Positions 10,573 to 19,208 of a DNA stretch of 64,000 nucleotides are shown in pieces. The DNA comes from Oryzomonas japonica. Its GTDB lineage: Bacteria; Desulfobacterota; Desulfuromonadia; Geobacterales; Pseudopelobacteraceae. Each line of letters opens with the position of its first letter. Positions within the stretch are counted from its first letter, which is position 1. The stretch covers positions 274,363 to 338,362 of the forward strand of contig NZ_VZQZ01000002.1 of assembly GCF_008802365.1 (NCBI RefSeq). Reading direction: 5' to 3'. The notes under the pieces were generated by a model, which was given only the letters and a program-made list of their open reading frames with translations, was not told the DNA's origin and searched no databases. The position numbers and the translations under genes are program-made.

Positions 10573-11225
10573 AAGAGCTGTTGGGACGCTATGGAGAACT
10601 GTTGCGGGAGGTGGATCGCTGGTTCGACGGCTGCATCCAACGCCATGGGGACCAGATTGCCTGCCACCGAGGTTGTTCGGCCTGTTGCCGAGGGCTGTTC
10701 GACATCACGGTTCTCGACGCCCTCTACCTGCGCAGCGGTATCGACGCACTGCCGGAAGCCGTGCAGCACTCCCTGCGCATGAAGGCGACGGAACGCCTGG
10801 CCTCGCTGTCCGCCTGCAATCCTTCCTTTGTCGAACCGTGGATTCTCAACCGCATCCCGGAGAAAGATTGGGAAGCGTTGATGCCGGAAGAGGATGAAAC
10901 CCCGTGTCTGCTCCTGGCGGAGGACGGGAGTTGCCTGGTCTACGAGCAACGTCCCATGACCTGCCGTTTGAACGGCATCCCGCTCTTGGACACCTCGGGC
11001 GAGGCACTGATGGACGAATGGTGCACCCTGAATTTCATGGGCATCGATGTCGCACAGCTGGAGGACCTCCGCCACCCCTTTCTGGATCTGTTCGCGCAGG
11101 AGCTGCTCCTGTTCCGGGAACTTACCCGCAGGCTGCTGGGGGAGGCGGTCAATGAGTTGGATACCTTCATCCCTGCGGCGGTAGTGCTTGATGCCGGGAT
11201 GGTCAGCGCGCTTCGCCGGAAATGA
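10569..11225 (+). CDS. YkgJ family cysteine cluster protein
   Basis: The 218-residue protein has a cysteine group CHRGCSACCRG (about residues 32-42) and a second group with CLLLAEDGSCLVYEQRPMTCR (partly residues 114-134). This layout is that of the YkgJ/UPF0153 cysteine-cluster family, thought to bind zinc or an iron-sulfur cluster, function unknown. Its ATG overlaps the stop of the deacetylase gene by four bases, so they are translated together. It ends three bases before the convergent end of the next gene. Confidence 0.8.
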   Translation: MKELLGRYGELLREVDRWFDGCIQRHGDQIACHRGCSACCRGLFDITVLDALYLRSGIDALPEAVQHSLRMKATERLASLSACNPSFVEPWILNRIPEKDWEALMPEEDETPCLLLAEDGSCLVYEQRPMTCRLNGIPLLDTSGEALMDEWCTLNFMGIDVAQLEDLRHPFLDLFAQELLLFRELTRRLLGEAVNELDTFIPAAVVLDAGMVSALRRK

Positions 11226-11228
11226 TCC

Positions 11229-13346
11229 TCACCCCATCATTTGTGAAGGTCTAAAGCGTGGGGCGACCCGGTCCATAATCGGTTCCAACTCGCTTACATT
11301 ACGGACCGTCGGGTAGCAGGTCCCAAGGGCGCAGATGGCGAGGGCGGGGGAGTCGTCGTTCGCTTCGAAGGTCAGCGCAAGGTTGGGGCAGTAGTGCGAT
11401 TTCAGGCTGTGCAGCAACTCCAGCATGGCGGGATGTTCCCGTTGCCCACTGAAACGGGCCTCGAACGGCTCGTTCTCCAGCAAGGCCATGGCATGCAGGC
11501 TTCCCAGGTGGATCGTGGGCTGGCGCTGCACGTCAGCGGCATAGCTTTCCAGCAACCGCCGGGCATGATCCAGCAGGTCGGGCCTTGCGGCGGCGCGGGC
11601 CAGGCGGATGAATGTCTGGGCGGTCAGGGAGAAAGCCGACGGCACGACACCGTCATGTTCCAGAGACGCCGCCAGGGGCATGGCTTCGGCATCACGGCCG
11701 GTTTTCAAAAAACGGCCGCTGCCGGGATCGAGAAAAATTTCCAGCGTTTGATCGGCAAGCTTCACTGCCCACTCCAGCCAGGCCGTGTCCAGAGTGGCTT
11801 CGAACAGTTCCAGCAGACCGAACGCCAGGAAAGCATAATCCTCCAGAAAGCCCGGAATATCGGCCGCTTCCCCCAGAAAACTGCGCAGAAGGCGCCCATC
11901 ACTGCGGCGCAGCCTCTCCAGCAGGAACGATGCGGCACGGCTGGCAACCTCCAAGAGGGAGAGATCGCCGGCCACCGCCCCACCACGGGCCAGGGCGGCA
12001 ATCATCAAGCCGTTCCAGGCGGTGATGATCTTCTCGTCCCTGAATGGGCCGATGCGCCGCTCCCGTTTTTCCAGCAGCAGTAATCGACAGCGCTCCAGCC
12101 GCGGGCCGGTTGCCGCCGGGTCCAACTTTGCTTCGGTACAGAACTCATCCAGGCCGAGCGGTGTGTTCAGGATAGTGTGCCCTTCAAAATTGCCCCCATC
12201 GGTCACACCATAAAAGCGGCAGAACAGGGGTGCCTCATCGCCGAGGCACTCTTCGATCTCCTCTTTGTCCCAGACGTAGCATTTGCCTTCAACGCCTTCC
12301 GAATCGGCGTCCAGCGCAGCATAGAAACCTCCTTCGGGTGAGGTCAGTTCGCGGGCGACAAAGCTGAAGATATTTTCAGCCATGCGGAGATAGAAGTCGT
12401 CACCCGTTACCTGGTTTGCCTCCAGTGCCGCCAGCCCGACCATGGCCTGATCGTAGAGCATTTTCTCGAAGTGGGGCACAAGCCACTTCCGATCCACTGC
12501 GTAACGGTGCAGCCCGCTGCCCATATGGTCCCAGATTCCGCCCCTGCGCATCCTTTCCAGCGTATGGAGCGCCATTCCCAGTGCATCGTGGTTTCCCGTC
12601 GCTCCCTGCCCGATGAGCCAACTCAGGTTCATGGGCATAGGGAATTTGGGAACGGTCCCAAAACCGCCATGCACCGGGTCGTATATGTTGCGTAACTGGT
12701 TGAACGATGTATCTGCAAGCTGCTGTAAATCAACACTTACAGTGTGATCAATTTTGCTGGAAAGATTATCCATGGCATCCATGATGCCGCGGCAGTTCTT
12801 TTCGATCAGGTCGGGACGCTGGCGCCAGAGTGCGGCAATGTTGGGGAGCAACTCCATCATGCCGTTCTGTCCTTCACGTCCCTGCCGGGGCAGGTAGGTC
12901 ACAGCCATGAAGGGGCGTTTGTCCGGCGTCATGAAGATGTTCAGCGGCCAGCCGCCGCTGCCGGTCAACACCTGGGACACGGTCATGTAAAAATCGTCGA
13001 TATCCGGGCGCTCCTCCCGGTCCACCTTGATGCAGACGAAATGGTTGTTCAACAGCGCGGCAACTTGCTCGTCCTCAAAGGACTCATGGGCCATGACATG
13101 GCACCAATGGCAGGTGGCGTAGCCGATGGAGAGCAATACTGGCCGGTTCTCGTCGCGGGCCTTCTCAAAGGCTGCATCGCCCCATTCATACCATGCCACC
13201 GGGTTTTCGGCGTGCTGCAGCAGGTAGGGGCTGCGGGCAAAAATCAGGCGATTGAAACCCTGGCCGCCGTTCGGCGGGAGCGCGCCCTTGTCCAACGCCC
13301 TGAGCCGGGCGATGTATGCGGATGTATCAAGCCTTGTATTTGCCAT
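11229..13346 (-). CDS. YyaL/SPATA20-like thioredoxin domain protein (DUF255)
   Basis: The 705-residue protein opens with a DUF255 thioredoxin-like domain: [24 protein letters not shown] and then [19 protein letters not shown], whose CHWC is a CxxC motif. Next comes [22 protein letters not shown]. The rest (about residues 220-690) resembles an (alpha/alpha)6 glycosidase-like barrel, with [18 protein letters not shown] and the YVWDKEEI segment. This is the YyaL/spermatogenesis-associated protein 20 family, widely conserved and of uncertain function. No signal peptide is present, so it is probably cytosolic. AAAGGTG lies four bases before the ATG. Confidence 0.9.
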   Translation of the reverse strand: MANTRLDTSAYIARLRALDKGALPPNGGQGFNRLIFARSPYLLQHAENPVAWYEWGDAAFEKARDENRPVLLSIGYATCHWCHVMAHESFEDEQVAALLNNHFVCIKVDREERPDIDDFYMTVSQVLTGSGGWPLNIFMTPDKRPFMAVTYLPRQGREGQNGMMELLPNIAALWRQRPDLIEKNCRGIMDAMDNLSSKIDHTVSVDLQQLADTSFNQLRNIYDPVHGGFGTVPKFPMPMNLSWLIGQGATGNHDALGMALHTLERMRRGGIWDHMGSGLHRYAVDRKWLVPHFEKMLYDQAMVGLAALEANQVTGDDFYLRMAENIFSFVARELTSPEGGFYAALDADSEGVEGKCYVWDKEEIEECLGDEAPLFCRFYGVTDGGNFEGHTILNTPLGLDEFCTEAKLDPAATGPRLERCRLLLLEKRERRIGPFRDEKIITAWNGLMIAALARGGAVAGDLSLLEVASRAASFLLERLRRSDGRLLRSFLGEAADIPGFLEDYAFLAFGLLELFEATLDTAWLEWAVKLADQTLEIFLDPGSGRFLKTGRDAEAMPLAASLEHDGVVPSAFSLTAQTFIRLARAAARPDLLDHARRLLESYAADVQRQPTIHLGSLHAMALLENEPFEARFSGQREHPAMLELLHSLKSHYCPNLALTFEANDDSPALAICALGTCYPTVRNVSELEPIMDRVAPRFRPSQMMG

Positions 13347-13423
13347 GGGGCACCTTTTGTGCGTCTGGATGGGAATTGGGGCATGGTTTATTTGTAACTA
13401 TTCGAAATAATGCAACTTTATTG

Positions 13424-13465
13424 TTGACAACGACAACTGTGTTGCTATAGTCAATTGTAACAATT
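13424..13465 (+). promoter_or_regulatory. Promoter of the DUF4410 gene with a small palindrome
   Basis: TTGACA (13424-13429) and TATAGT (13446-13451) are 16 bases apart, a near-consensus sigma-70 promoter. A palindrome AATTGTAACAATT (13453-13465) covers the expected transcript start and could be a repressor site. Confidence 0.6.
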
Positions 13466-13480
13466 AAATGGGGGGGGATT

Positions 13481-14074
13481 ATGAAAAAAGTTTCTTTGCT
13501 TGTCGTTTTTTTGCTGTGCGGCGCATTCACGGTGTTTGCCAGGGATACGCTGCCCAGTCCCGATGTTTTGGGCAAGGAATCTATTTTTACCAGCGAGCGT
13601 CTGTCCGCCTACGACACGATAGTTGTCAAGGCCTTTTCCACCGAAGGGGCTGAATTGACTAATCTCGACGATGAGGAAAAGAAGATCGTCGATGAAATCA
13701 AGCCGACCCTCGTAAAGAACCTGAAGGAAAGCCTGGTCAAGTACCTGAAAAAGGAAGGGAAGTTCAAAAACGTGCTTGCCAACGGCACGCCAAAGGGCAG
13801 GGCCATAATCGTGGAGGGCAAATTTACCAAGTTCAACGGCGGCATTGGTGCGGCCAAGTTTTTCCTGGGGTGGATGGCCCCTGAGAGCGGCAAGACCAAT
13901 ATTTCGGTTTCCGGTCGCCTGATTGACGCCAAGACGAACAAGGAACTGGCCACCTTCAGCGATACCCGCTCCGGCGGTGAGGGGGGGGGATTAGGCCGCA
14001 TCAGGGGGGTCATGCCGATCCAGGCAACGGACGAGGGTGAGGAAATCGCCAACTTCATCCACAAACTCTACTGA
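13481..14074 (+). CDS. DUF4410 family secreted protein
   Basis: The 197-residue protein has a signal peptide (MKKVSLLVVFLLCGAFTVFA, cleavage about residue 20). The mature part resembles the DUF4410 family: VKAFSTEGAELTNLDDEE near the start, then a lysine-rich helix, AIIVEGKFTKFNGG, a glycine/alanine stretch GAAKFFLGWM, and SVSGRLIDAKTNKELATFSDTRSG. The function of the family is unknown; members are small periplasmic or outer-membrane proteins. It is monocistronic, with a strong promoter (13424-13451), a GGGGGGG tract before the ATG and a clear terminator after the stop. Confidence 0.78.
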   Translation: MKKVSLLVVFLLCGAFTVFARDTLPSPDVLGKESIFTSERLSAYDTIVVKAFSTEGAELTNLDDEEKKIVDEIKPTLVKNLKESLVKYLKKEGKFKNVLANGTPKGRAIIVEGKFTKFNGGIGAAKFFLGWMAPESGKTNISVSGRLIDAKTNKELATFSDTRSGGEGGGLGRIRGVMPIQATDEGEEIANFIHKLY

Positions 14075-14082
14075 CCGTTACT

Positions 14083-14116
14083 AAAACCCGCGCTGTCACC
14101 AGCCGCGGGTTTTTTT
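14083..14116 (+). terminator. Rho-independent terminator after the DUF4410 gene
   Basis: The stem ACCCGCG (14086-14092) pairs with CGCGGGT (14104-14110), with an inner CTG/CAG pair around TCAC, followed by a run of T. The T-run ends only two bases before the Shine-Dalgarno of the next gene. Confidence 0.85.
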
Positions 14117-14130
14117 CGAGGTAAATTCCG

Positions 14131-14565
14131 ATGCGTGAGATCCATGGCAATATCTGGGATTATCAAAAAACTGCCATTGTTGCCATTACTACCAACGGGG
14201 AGGTGGCGAAAAACGGCAAGGCCGTCATGGGGCGAGGGGTGGCTGCCCAGGCTGCGCGGCTCTTTCCCTGGTTTCCCGGAAGGCTTGGCGCCTGCATCGC
14301 AGAGGACGGCAACCATGTGCATCACCTGGGCAGCAATCTGGTGAGTTTCCCGGTGGAACAGTCGCCCTATGCCGTTCCCGACCTGGGTTTGATCGAACAG
14401 TCTGCCCGTGAATTGGCCGCGCTTGCCGATACGGCTGGTTGGGAGATGATCGTGGTGCCGCGGCCCGGTTGCGGGGGAGGGGGGCTATCGTGGCATGATG
14501 TGCGCCCGATACTGGAGCGTTATTTCGATGATCGTTTTGCTGTCATCACGGTGGGGTCCCCCTGA
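14131..14565 (+). CDS. Macro-domain-like (ADP-ribose-binding) protein
   Basis: The 144-residue protein begins REIHGNIWDYQKTAIVAITTNGEVAKNGKAVMGRGVAAQAA, which matches the start of macro domains (a beta strand, then a conserved Asn and a Gly-rich turn). It ends VVPRPGCGGGGLSWHDVRPILE, resembling the phosphate-binding GxGxGG loop. Such single-domain proteins bind ADP-ribose or remove it from targets. GAGGT (14118-14122) lies eight bases before the ATG, directly after the upstream terminator, so it needs its own promoter or terminator readthrough. A REP-like palindrome follows its stop. Confidence 0.72.
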   Translation: MREIHGNIWDYQKTAIVAITTNGEVAKNGKAVMGRGVAAQAARLFPWFPGRLGACIAEDGNHVHHLGSNLVSFPVEQSPYAVPDLGLIEQSARELAALADTAGWEMIVVPRPGCGGGGLSWHDVRPILERYFDDRFAVITVGSP

Positions 14566-14640
14566 GTCCGTGTCACCTTCACGGCGACGTTGAACTCCGG
14601 CATGCCGCTCGATCCGCCGTTAAAGCGCCACGGATTCAGG
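14561..14640. repeat. REP-like palindrome, copy 2
   Basis: CTGAGTCCGTG (14562-14572) pairs with CACGGATTCAG (14629-14639) with one mismatch. The inner CGCTCGATCCG is shared with copy 1. It lies between the convergent macro-domain and helicase genes, overlapping the macro gene's last bases, and may help end transcription of both. Confidence 0.65.
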
Positions 14641-16647
14641 TTACTCTCCCAGCATCTGGGCAAAAAAAGCCGCCGCCATATCCACCGTTTCCCCCCCCTT
14701 GGTTTCGCCGCCGTTGGCTGACGCATCGATCAGCAGGTGCTCCGGTATCTCGGCCAGGAAGCGGCTCGGTTTACGCTCTTCGATGGAACCGTACTTTCTG
14801 CGGGTTCTACAGCGGGAGATGGTCAGGTGCTGGCGGGCGCGGGTGATGCCCACATAGCACAGCCGCCGCTCCTCGGCGCAGGTCGGGTCTTCTTCAATGG
14901 AGCGCTTGTGGGGGAGCAACTCCTCCTCCAATCCCACCAGGTAAACATGGTTGAATTCCAGTCCTTTGCTGGAGTGCAGCGACATGAGCGTGACGGCGTT
15001 GTGGCCGTGCTCCTTGTCGTCCTCCGATTTTTCCTCGTCCATCAGCGAGATCCTCTCGAGAAACGCCGACAGGGTGGCCCTGGGGGTTTGGGCCTCAAAT
15101 ATGGCCAGGGAGTTGACCACCTGTTCGATATTCTCGATCCGCTTGCGGGCCTGGGAAGCATCGTTCAGGGTACGGTACAATTCGTCCTCGATGCGCAGGC
15201 GGTTAAAAAGGGCATTGACCTGGGCGCCCAGGTCGGTGCGGCCGAAACCGGCAATAACCTCCGTCATCATCCGGTAGAAGCCCCCTACCGCTTTTTTTGA
15301 CGACTCCGAGATGTCGGCGATCTCCGCCACCCGGCCCAGGGCCTCGAACAGTGGGACGTTATGCGCCAGTGACCACTGGTTGAGATGCAGCAGGGTGTTG
15401 TCGCCGATGCCCCGGCGGGGAAAGTTGATGATGCGCAGCAGGGATGCCTCGTCGCCGGGATTGTCGATGACCCGCAGGTAGGCCACGGCGTCTTTGACCT
15501 CCTTGCGCTCGTAGAACTGCTGTCCCCCCACCACGATGTAGGGGATGCGCTCCAAACGCAATTTTTCCTCAAAGGCCCGGCTCTGGGCGTTGGAGCGGTA
15601 GAGTACGGCAAAATCCGACCACGGGAGTTTGCCGCGGAACTGCTCCAGCATCATACTGTCAGCTACCCTGGCGGCCTCTTCCTCTTCGTCGGCCGCAACG
15701 ATCAGGTCGATCCCACGCCCCTGGCCGCCGGCCGTCCAGAGTGCCTTGTCGGTACGGATCGGGTTGTTCCTGATGACGCTGTTGGCCGCATCCAGGATCG
15801 AGCTGGTTGAACGGTAGTTCTGCTCCAGCTTGATCACCCGACAGCCGGGATAGTCGTCTCCGAAATTAAGGATGTTTTGCACCTCGGCCCCGCGCCAGCC
15901 ATAGATGGACTGGTCGTCGTCCCCTACCACGCAGATGTTGCCGTGCTTCTGAGCCAGAAGCGAAATCAGCAGGTACTGGGAGGCGTTGGTGTCCTGATAT
16001 TCATCCACCATGATGTAGCGGAAACGATCCTGCCAATGCCCCAGGATAGCTGTGTTGGATTGTAGCAGCCTGACCGAAAGCATGATGATATCGTCGAAAT
16101 CAATGGCGTTAAACCCCTTGAGCAGTTCCTGGTAGCGAGGGTACACTGCGGCCGTGGCCAACTCGAGTTTGTCGTCGTGGGCCGGTTTGAATTCGGCAGG
16201 GCCGATGAGGCGGTTTTTGAGGCCGGAGATCTTCCAGAGCATCAGGTCCGGGTCGCATTGCTTCGGGTCAATGTCCCGCTCCCGCATGGCCTGCCGCAGC
16301 ACGCCGGCCTGGTCCGACGAGGAGTAGATCGAAAAGTTGGGCTTGAAGCCCAGCGCTCGGATGTCGCGGCGCAGGATGCGTACCCCCAGGGAGTGGAAGG
16401 TTGAGATGATGATCCCGTCCGCCATTCTGCCGGCCATGGTGCCGACGCGCTCCTTCATCTCCCTGGCGGCCTTGTTGGTGAAGGTCACCGCCAGGATGTT
16501 GTCGGCGGAGATGTGCTTGTCCTTGAGCAGGTGAACGATGCGGGTTGTGATGACCTGGGTCTTTCCGGAACCGGCCCCGGCAAGAAGCAGCAGGGCGCCT
16601 TCGGTGTGGTTGACCGCCTGTTGTTGCGGAGTGTTGAGTCGTTTCAT
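14641..16647 (-). CDS. UvrD/PcrA/Rep-type ATP-dependent DNA helicase
   Basis: This is a superfamily 1 helicase of 668 residues starting MKRLNTPQQQAVNHTEGALL. The motifs are GAGSGKTQVITTR (Walker A), AVTFTNKAAREMKERV (Ia), VDEYQDTNASQY (II), GDDDQSIYGWRGA (III), LEQNYRSTSSIL (IV), LMSLHSSKGLEFNHVYLVG (V) and LCYVGITRARQHL (VI). It acts in repair or replication restart. An in-frame extension to 16800 exists, but the ATG at 16647 begins the conserved Q-motif region and matches the family. It is divergent from ppk1. At 668 residues it is nearer to Rep than to UvrD (about 720). Confidence 0.94.
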   Translation of the reverse strand: MKRLNTPQQQAVNHTEGALLLLAGAGSGKTQVITTRIVHLLKDKHISADNILAVTFTNKAAREMKERVGTMAGRMADGIIISTFHSLGVRILRRDIRALGFKPNFSIYSSSDQAGVLRQAMRERDIDPKQCDPDLMLWKISGLKNRLIGPAEFKPAHDDKLELATAAVYPRYQELLKGFNAIDFDDIIMLSVRLLQSNTAILGHWQDRFRYIMVDEYQDTNASQYLLISLLAQKHGNICVVGDDDQSIYGWRGAEVQNILNFGDDYPGCRVIKLEQNYRSTSSILDAANSVIRNNPIRTDKALWTAGGQGRGIDLIVAADEEEEAARVADSMMLEQFRGKLPWSDFAVLYRSNAQSRAFEEKLRLERIPYIVVGGQQFYERKEVKDAVAYLRVIDNPGDEASLLRIINFPRRGIGDNTLLHLNQWSLAHNVPLFEALGRVAEIADISESSKKAVGGFYRMMTEVIAGFGRTDLGAQVNALFNRLRIEDELYRTLNDASQARKRIENIEQVVNSLAIFEAQTPRATLSAFLERISLMDEEKSEDDKEHGHNAVTLMSLHSSKGLEFNHVYLVGLEEELLPHKRSIEEDPTCAEERRLCYVGITRARQHLTISRCRTRRKYGSIEERKPSRFLAEIPEHLLIDASANGGETKGGETVDMAAAFFAQMLGE

Positions 16648-16767
16648 AGGTGATAAGGTGTACCACAAACAGCACTGTGGACGCAAATCTGTTCCATGCT
16701 TGTTGCTACAATGCCATAATAATGTAACATCTATCAGGTAGAACAAATCCGCACCCTGGAGACCACG

Positions 16768-19026
16768 GTGACAGCATCCCCCCGTACCAAGAAGAAGCAA
16801 ACCCAGAATAAGACCAAGCGAGGCAAGGTGGACAAGGTAGACCCAACACCGGCAAAGCCCCCCAAGACCAAGGCGACGAAACCGAAGCAGCCAGTGGCCG
16901 TTGAGAAAACTCCGGCTGCGCCCGAGCTAGACCTGAACGACAGCGAATGGTATCTCAACCGGGAGTTGACGTGGCTGGAATTTAACCAGCGGGTACTGCA
17001 CGAAGCCGAGGACAGTCGGACGCCCCTGCTTGAGCGCCTGAAGTTCATCGCCATTGTCAGTTCAAATTTGGACGAATTTTTCATGAAGCGCATCGGTGGC
17101 CTTAAGCAGCAGATCGGCGCCGGCATGCGGGAGCTGACCCTGGATGGCCGCACGCCCCGCCAGCAGGTCCAGGAATGCCACCTTGTCATTCGCGGCCTTG
17201 AGGCCCGCAAGGACCTGCTTTTCCGCCACCTCTGCTCCCTGCTGGAGGAGAAGGGCATCGCCATAGAATCCTACAATGAGCTTACCGCCAAGGAAAAGAA
17301 GACACTGCGGGAGCATTACTATACCAACATCTTTCCCCTGTTGACCCCCCAGTCCATCGACCCGGCCCACCCATTCCCGTTCATTTCCAACCTGTCCCTC
17401 AACCTGCTGGTGACCCTGCGCTACCCGAGGGCGCGGGAGGTCTCCCTGGCACGGGTCAAGGTGCCGGTCGGCCTGGGAACGCCCCGTTTTATAAGGGTGG
17501 GGAAGGGGGACCATTTCGTCTGTCTGGAAGACGTGATGATGAACAACCTGGACATGCTCTTTCCCGGCATGAGTATTGTAAGCTGTGAAATCTTCCGCGT
17601 GACCCGCAATGCCAATACAGAGCGGGATGAGGAAGAGGCCGACGATTTGATGGCCATGATCGAGTCCGAGCTGAAGGAGCGGAAGTTCGCCCCGATTGTG
17701 CGTCTGGAGATCGGCGCCGGAATGGACCCGGTCCATCGCGGTCGTCTGGCGGCCGAGTTGGAGTTGGACGAAGAAAACGACGTCTTCGAAGTGCCCGGTC
17801 TTCTGGCCCTGCGCGACCTGTTCGAGCTGGCTGGCCTCGATTATGCCCGGCTGCACGACCATCCACATTACCCCATCGAACACCCCCAGTTGCAGACGGC
17901 GCGCAATATCTTCCATATCATTCGCGACTGCGGCTCCATTCTGCTGCAACACCCCTACGAGTCGTTCTCCACATCGGTGGAGCGTTTTCTGCGCGAAGCG
18001 GCCACCGACCCCAAGGTACGCGGCATCAAGATGACCCTCTACCGCACCTCCATCCAGGGGCGCATCATCGATTCCCTGGTGTTGGCCGCCCAGAACGGCA
18101 AGCAGGTAGCGGTGGTGGTGGAGCTCAAGGCCCGCTTCGACGAGGCGGCCAATATCCGCCTGGCGGAACGGATGGAAGAGGCCGGCATCCATGTGACCTA
18201 CGGCGTCGTCGGCCTCAAAACCCATTGCAAGGTTATTCTGGTGGTGCGCCAGGACTATAACGGGCTGCGGCGGTATGTGCACATCGGTACCGGAAACTAC
18301 CACGCCGAGACGGCGCGGATCTACAGCGACCTGGGACTGTTGACCTGCGATCAGACCATTGGCCAGGACGTGACGGAGTTGTTCAACTACCTGACCACCG
18401 GCTTCATGGCGAAACGTAATTATCAGAAGATTGTACCGGCGCCCCGTATGCTCAAAAAGGCGCTCCTGGCGGGGATTGAACGGGAGATCGAGTTGCACCG
18501 CCAAAAGGGTGGCGGGCTGATCCAGTTCAAGATGAACGCCCTGGAAGATGGCGACATCGTCAAGGCGCTCTACCGGGCGTCCCAGGCCGGGGTGAAGATC
18601 GACCTTGTGGTGCGCGACACCTGTCGGCTGCGCCCCGGCATTCCCGGGCTTTCAGAAAATATTCGGGTTATGAGCGTCGTTGGGCGCTTCCTCGAACACT
18701 CGCGTCTCTACTATTTCAGAAACGGCGGGGCGGATGACTATTACATGGCTTCGGCAGACGCCATGAAACGCAATCTGGAAGCGCGTGTGGAGGTCCTCTG
18801 TCCGGTCGAGTCACCGGAGCTGACCAAGGAGTTGCGGGCCATCTTCGATATTCATCTCTCCGACCAACGCTCGGTCTGGGACATGCACCCGGATGGCAGC
18901 TACACCCAGCGAATGCCTACTGCGGAATCGCCCCACCTGGGCAGTCACCATTTGATGATCGAGCGGGCTTCCAAGCGTCTCAGGGAATCGCTCAAGCAAA
19001 AGAAAAAGACCAAACCCAAAACCTGA
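16768..19026 (+). CDS. ppk1: Polyphosphate kinase 1
   Basis: The enzyme makes polyphosphate from ATP. The 752-residue protein has the PPK1 N-terminal domain (WYLNRELTWLEFNQRVLHEA), the head domain and two catalytic phospholipase-D-like domains. The autophosphorylated His is H505 in RYVHIGTGNYH, and the second conserved His is H644 in GRFLEHSRLYYF. The first about 55 residues are an unusual lysine/proline-rich tail before the family domain. The start is a GTG at 16768 with GGAG six bases before it. A strong terminator follows the stop, so it is probably monocistronic. Confidence 0.96.
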   Translation: MTASPRTKKKQTQNKTKRGKVDKVDPTPAKPPKTKATKPKQPVAVEKTPAAPELDLNDSEWYLNRELTWLEFNQRVLHEAEDSRTPLLERLKFIAIVSSNLDEFFMKRIGGLKQQIGAGMRELTLDGRTPRQQVQECHLVIRGLEARKDLLFRHLCSLLEEKGIAIESYNELTAKEKKTLREHYYTNIFPLLTPQSIDPAHPFPFISNLSLNLLVTLRYPRAREVSLARVKVPVGLGTPRFIRVGKGDHFVCLEDVMMNNLDMLFPGMSIVSCEIFRVTRNANTERDEEEADDLMAMIESELKERKFAPIVRLEIGAGMDPVHRGRLAAELELDEENDVFEVPGLLALRDLFELAGLDYARLHDHPHYPIEHPQLQTARNIFHIIRDCGSILLQHPYESFSTSVERFLREAATDPKVRGIKMTLYRTSIQGRIIDSLVLAAQNGKQVAVVVELKARFDEAANIRLAERMEEAGIHVTYGVVGLKTHCKVILVVRQDYNGLRRYVHIGTGNYHAETARIYSDLGLLTCDQTIGQDVTELFNYLTTGFMAKRNYQKIVPAPRMLKKALLAGIEREIELHRQKGGGLIQFKMNALEDGDIVKALYRASQAGVKIDLVVRDTCRLRPGIPGLSENIRVMSVVGRFLEHSRLYYFRNGGADDYYMASADAMKRNLEARVEVLCPVESPELTKELRAIFDIHLSDQRSVWDMHPDGSYTQRMPTAESPHLGSHHLMIERASKRLRESLKQKKKTKPKT

Positions 19027-19046
19027 TTTTCAAATTTTCCCTGTGT

Positions 19047-19073
19047 AACGGCTGCTTCGGCAGCCGTTTTTTT
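19047..19073 (+). terminator. Rho-independent terminator after ppk1
   Basis: AACGGCTGC-TTCG-GCAGCCGTT forms a perfect 9-bp stem with a UUCG tetraloop, followed by a T run. Confidence 0.93.
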
Positions 19074-19103
19074 GGGTGCCCCGGGATGGGTGACGAATTA
19101 GTA

Positions 19104-19131
19104 TTGCAATAGAACAATTTTATATTATACT
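19104..19131 (+). promoter_or_regulatory. Possible promoter of the hydrogenase operon
   Basis: TTGCAA (19104-19109) and TATACT (19126-19131) are 16 bases apart in an AT-rich stretch. The hyaS start is 78 bases downstream of the -10 box. No regulator site is recognised. Confidence 0.4.
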
Positions 19132-19208
19132 GAATGGCAATAAATATATTTTATATATGCCCATGATGATTGAAGGTTAGGTCACTCCAGCCAAAAAGGG
19201 GGTTGTGA

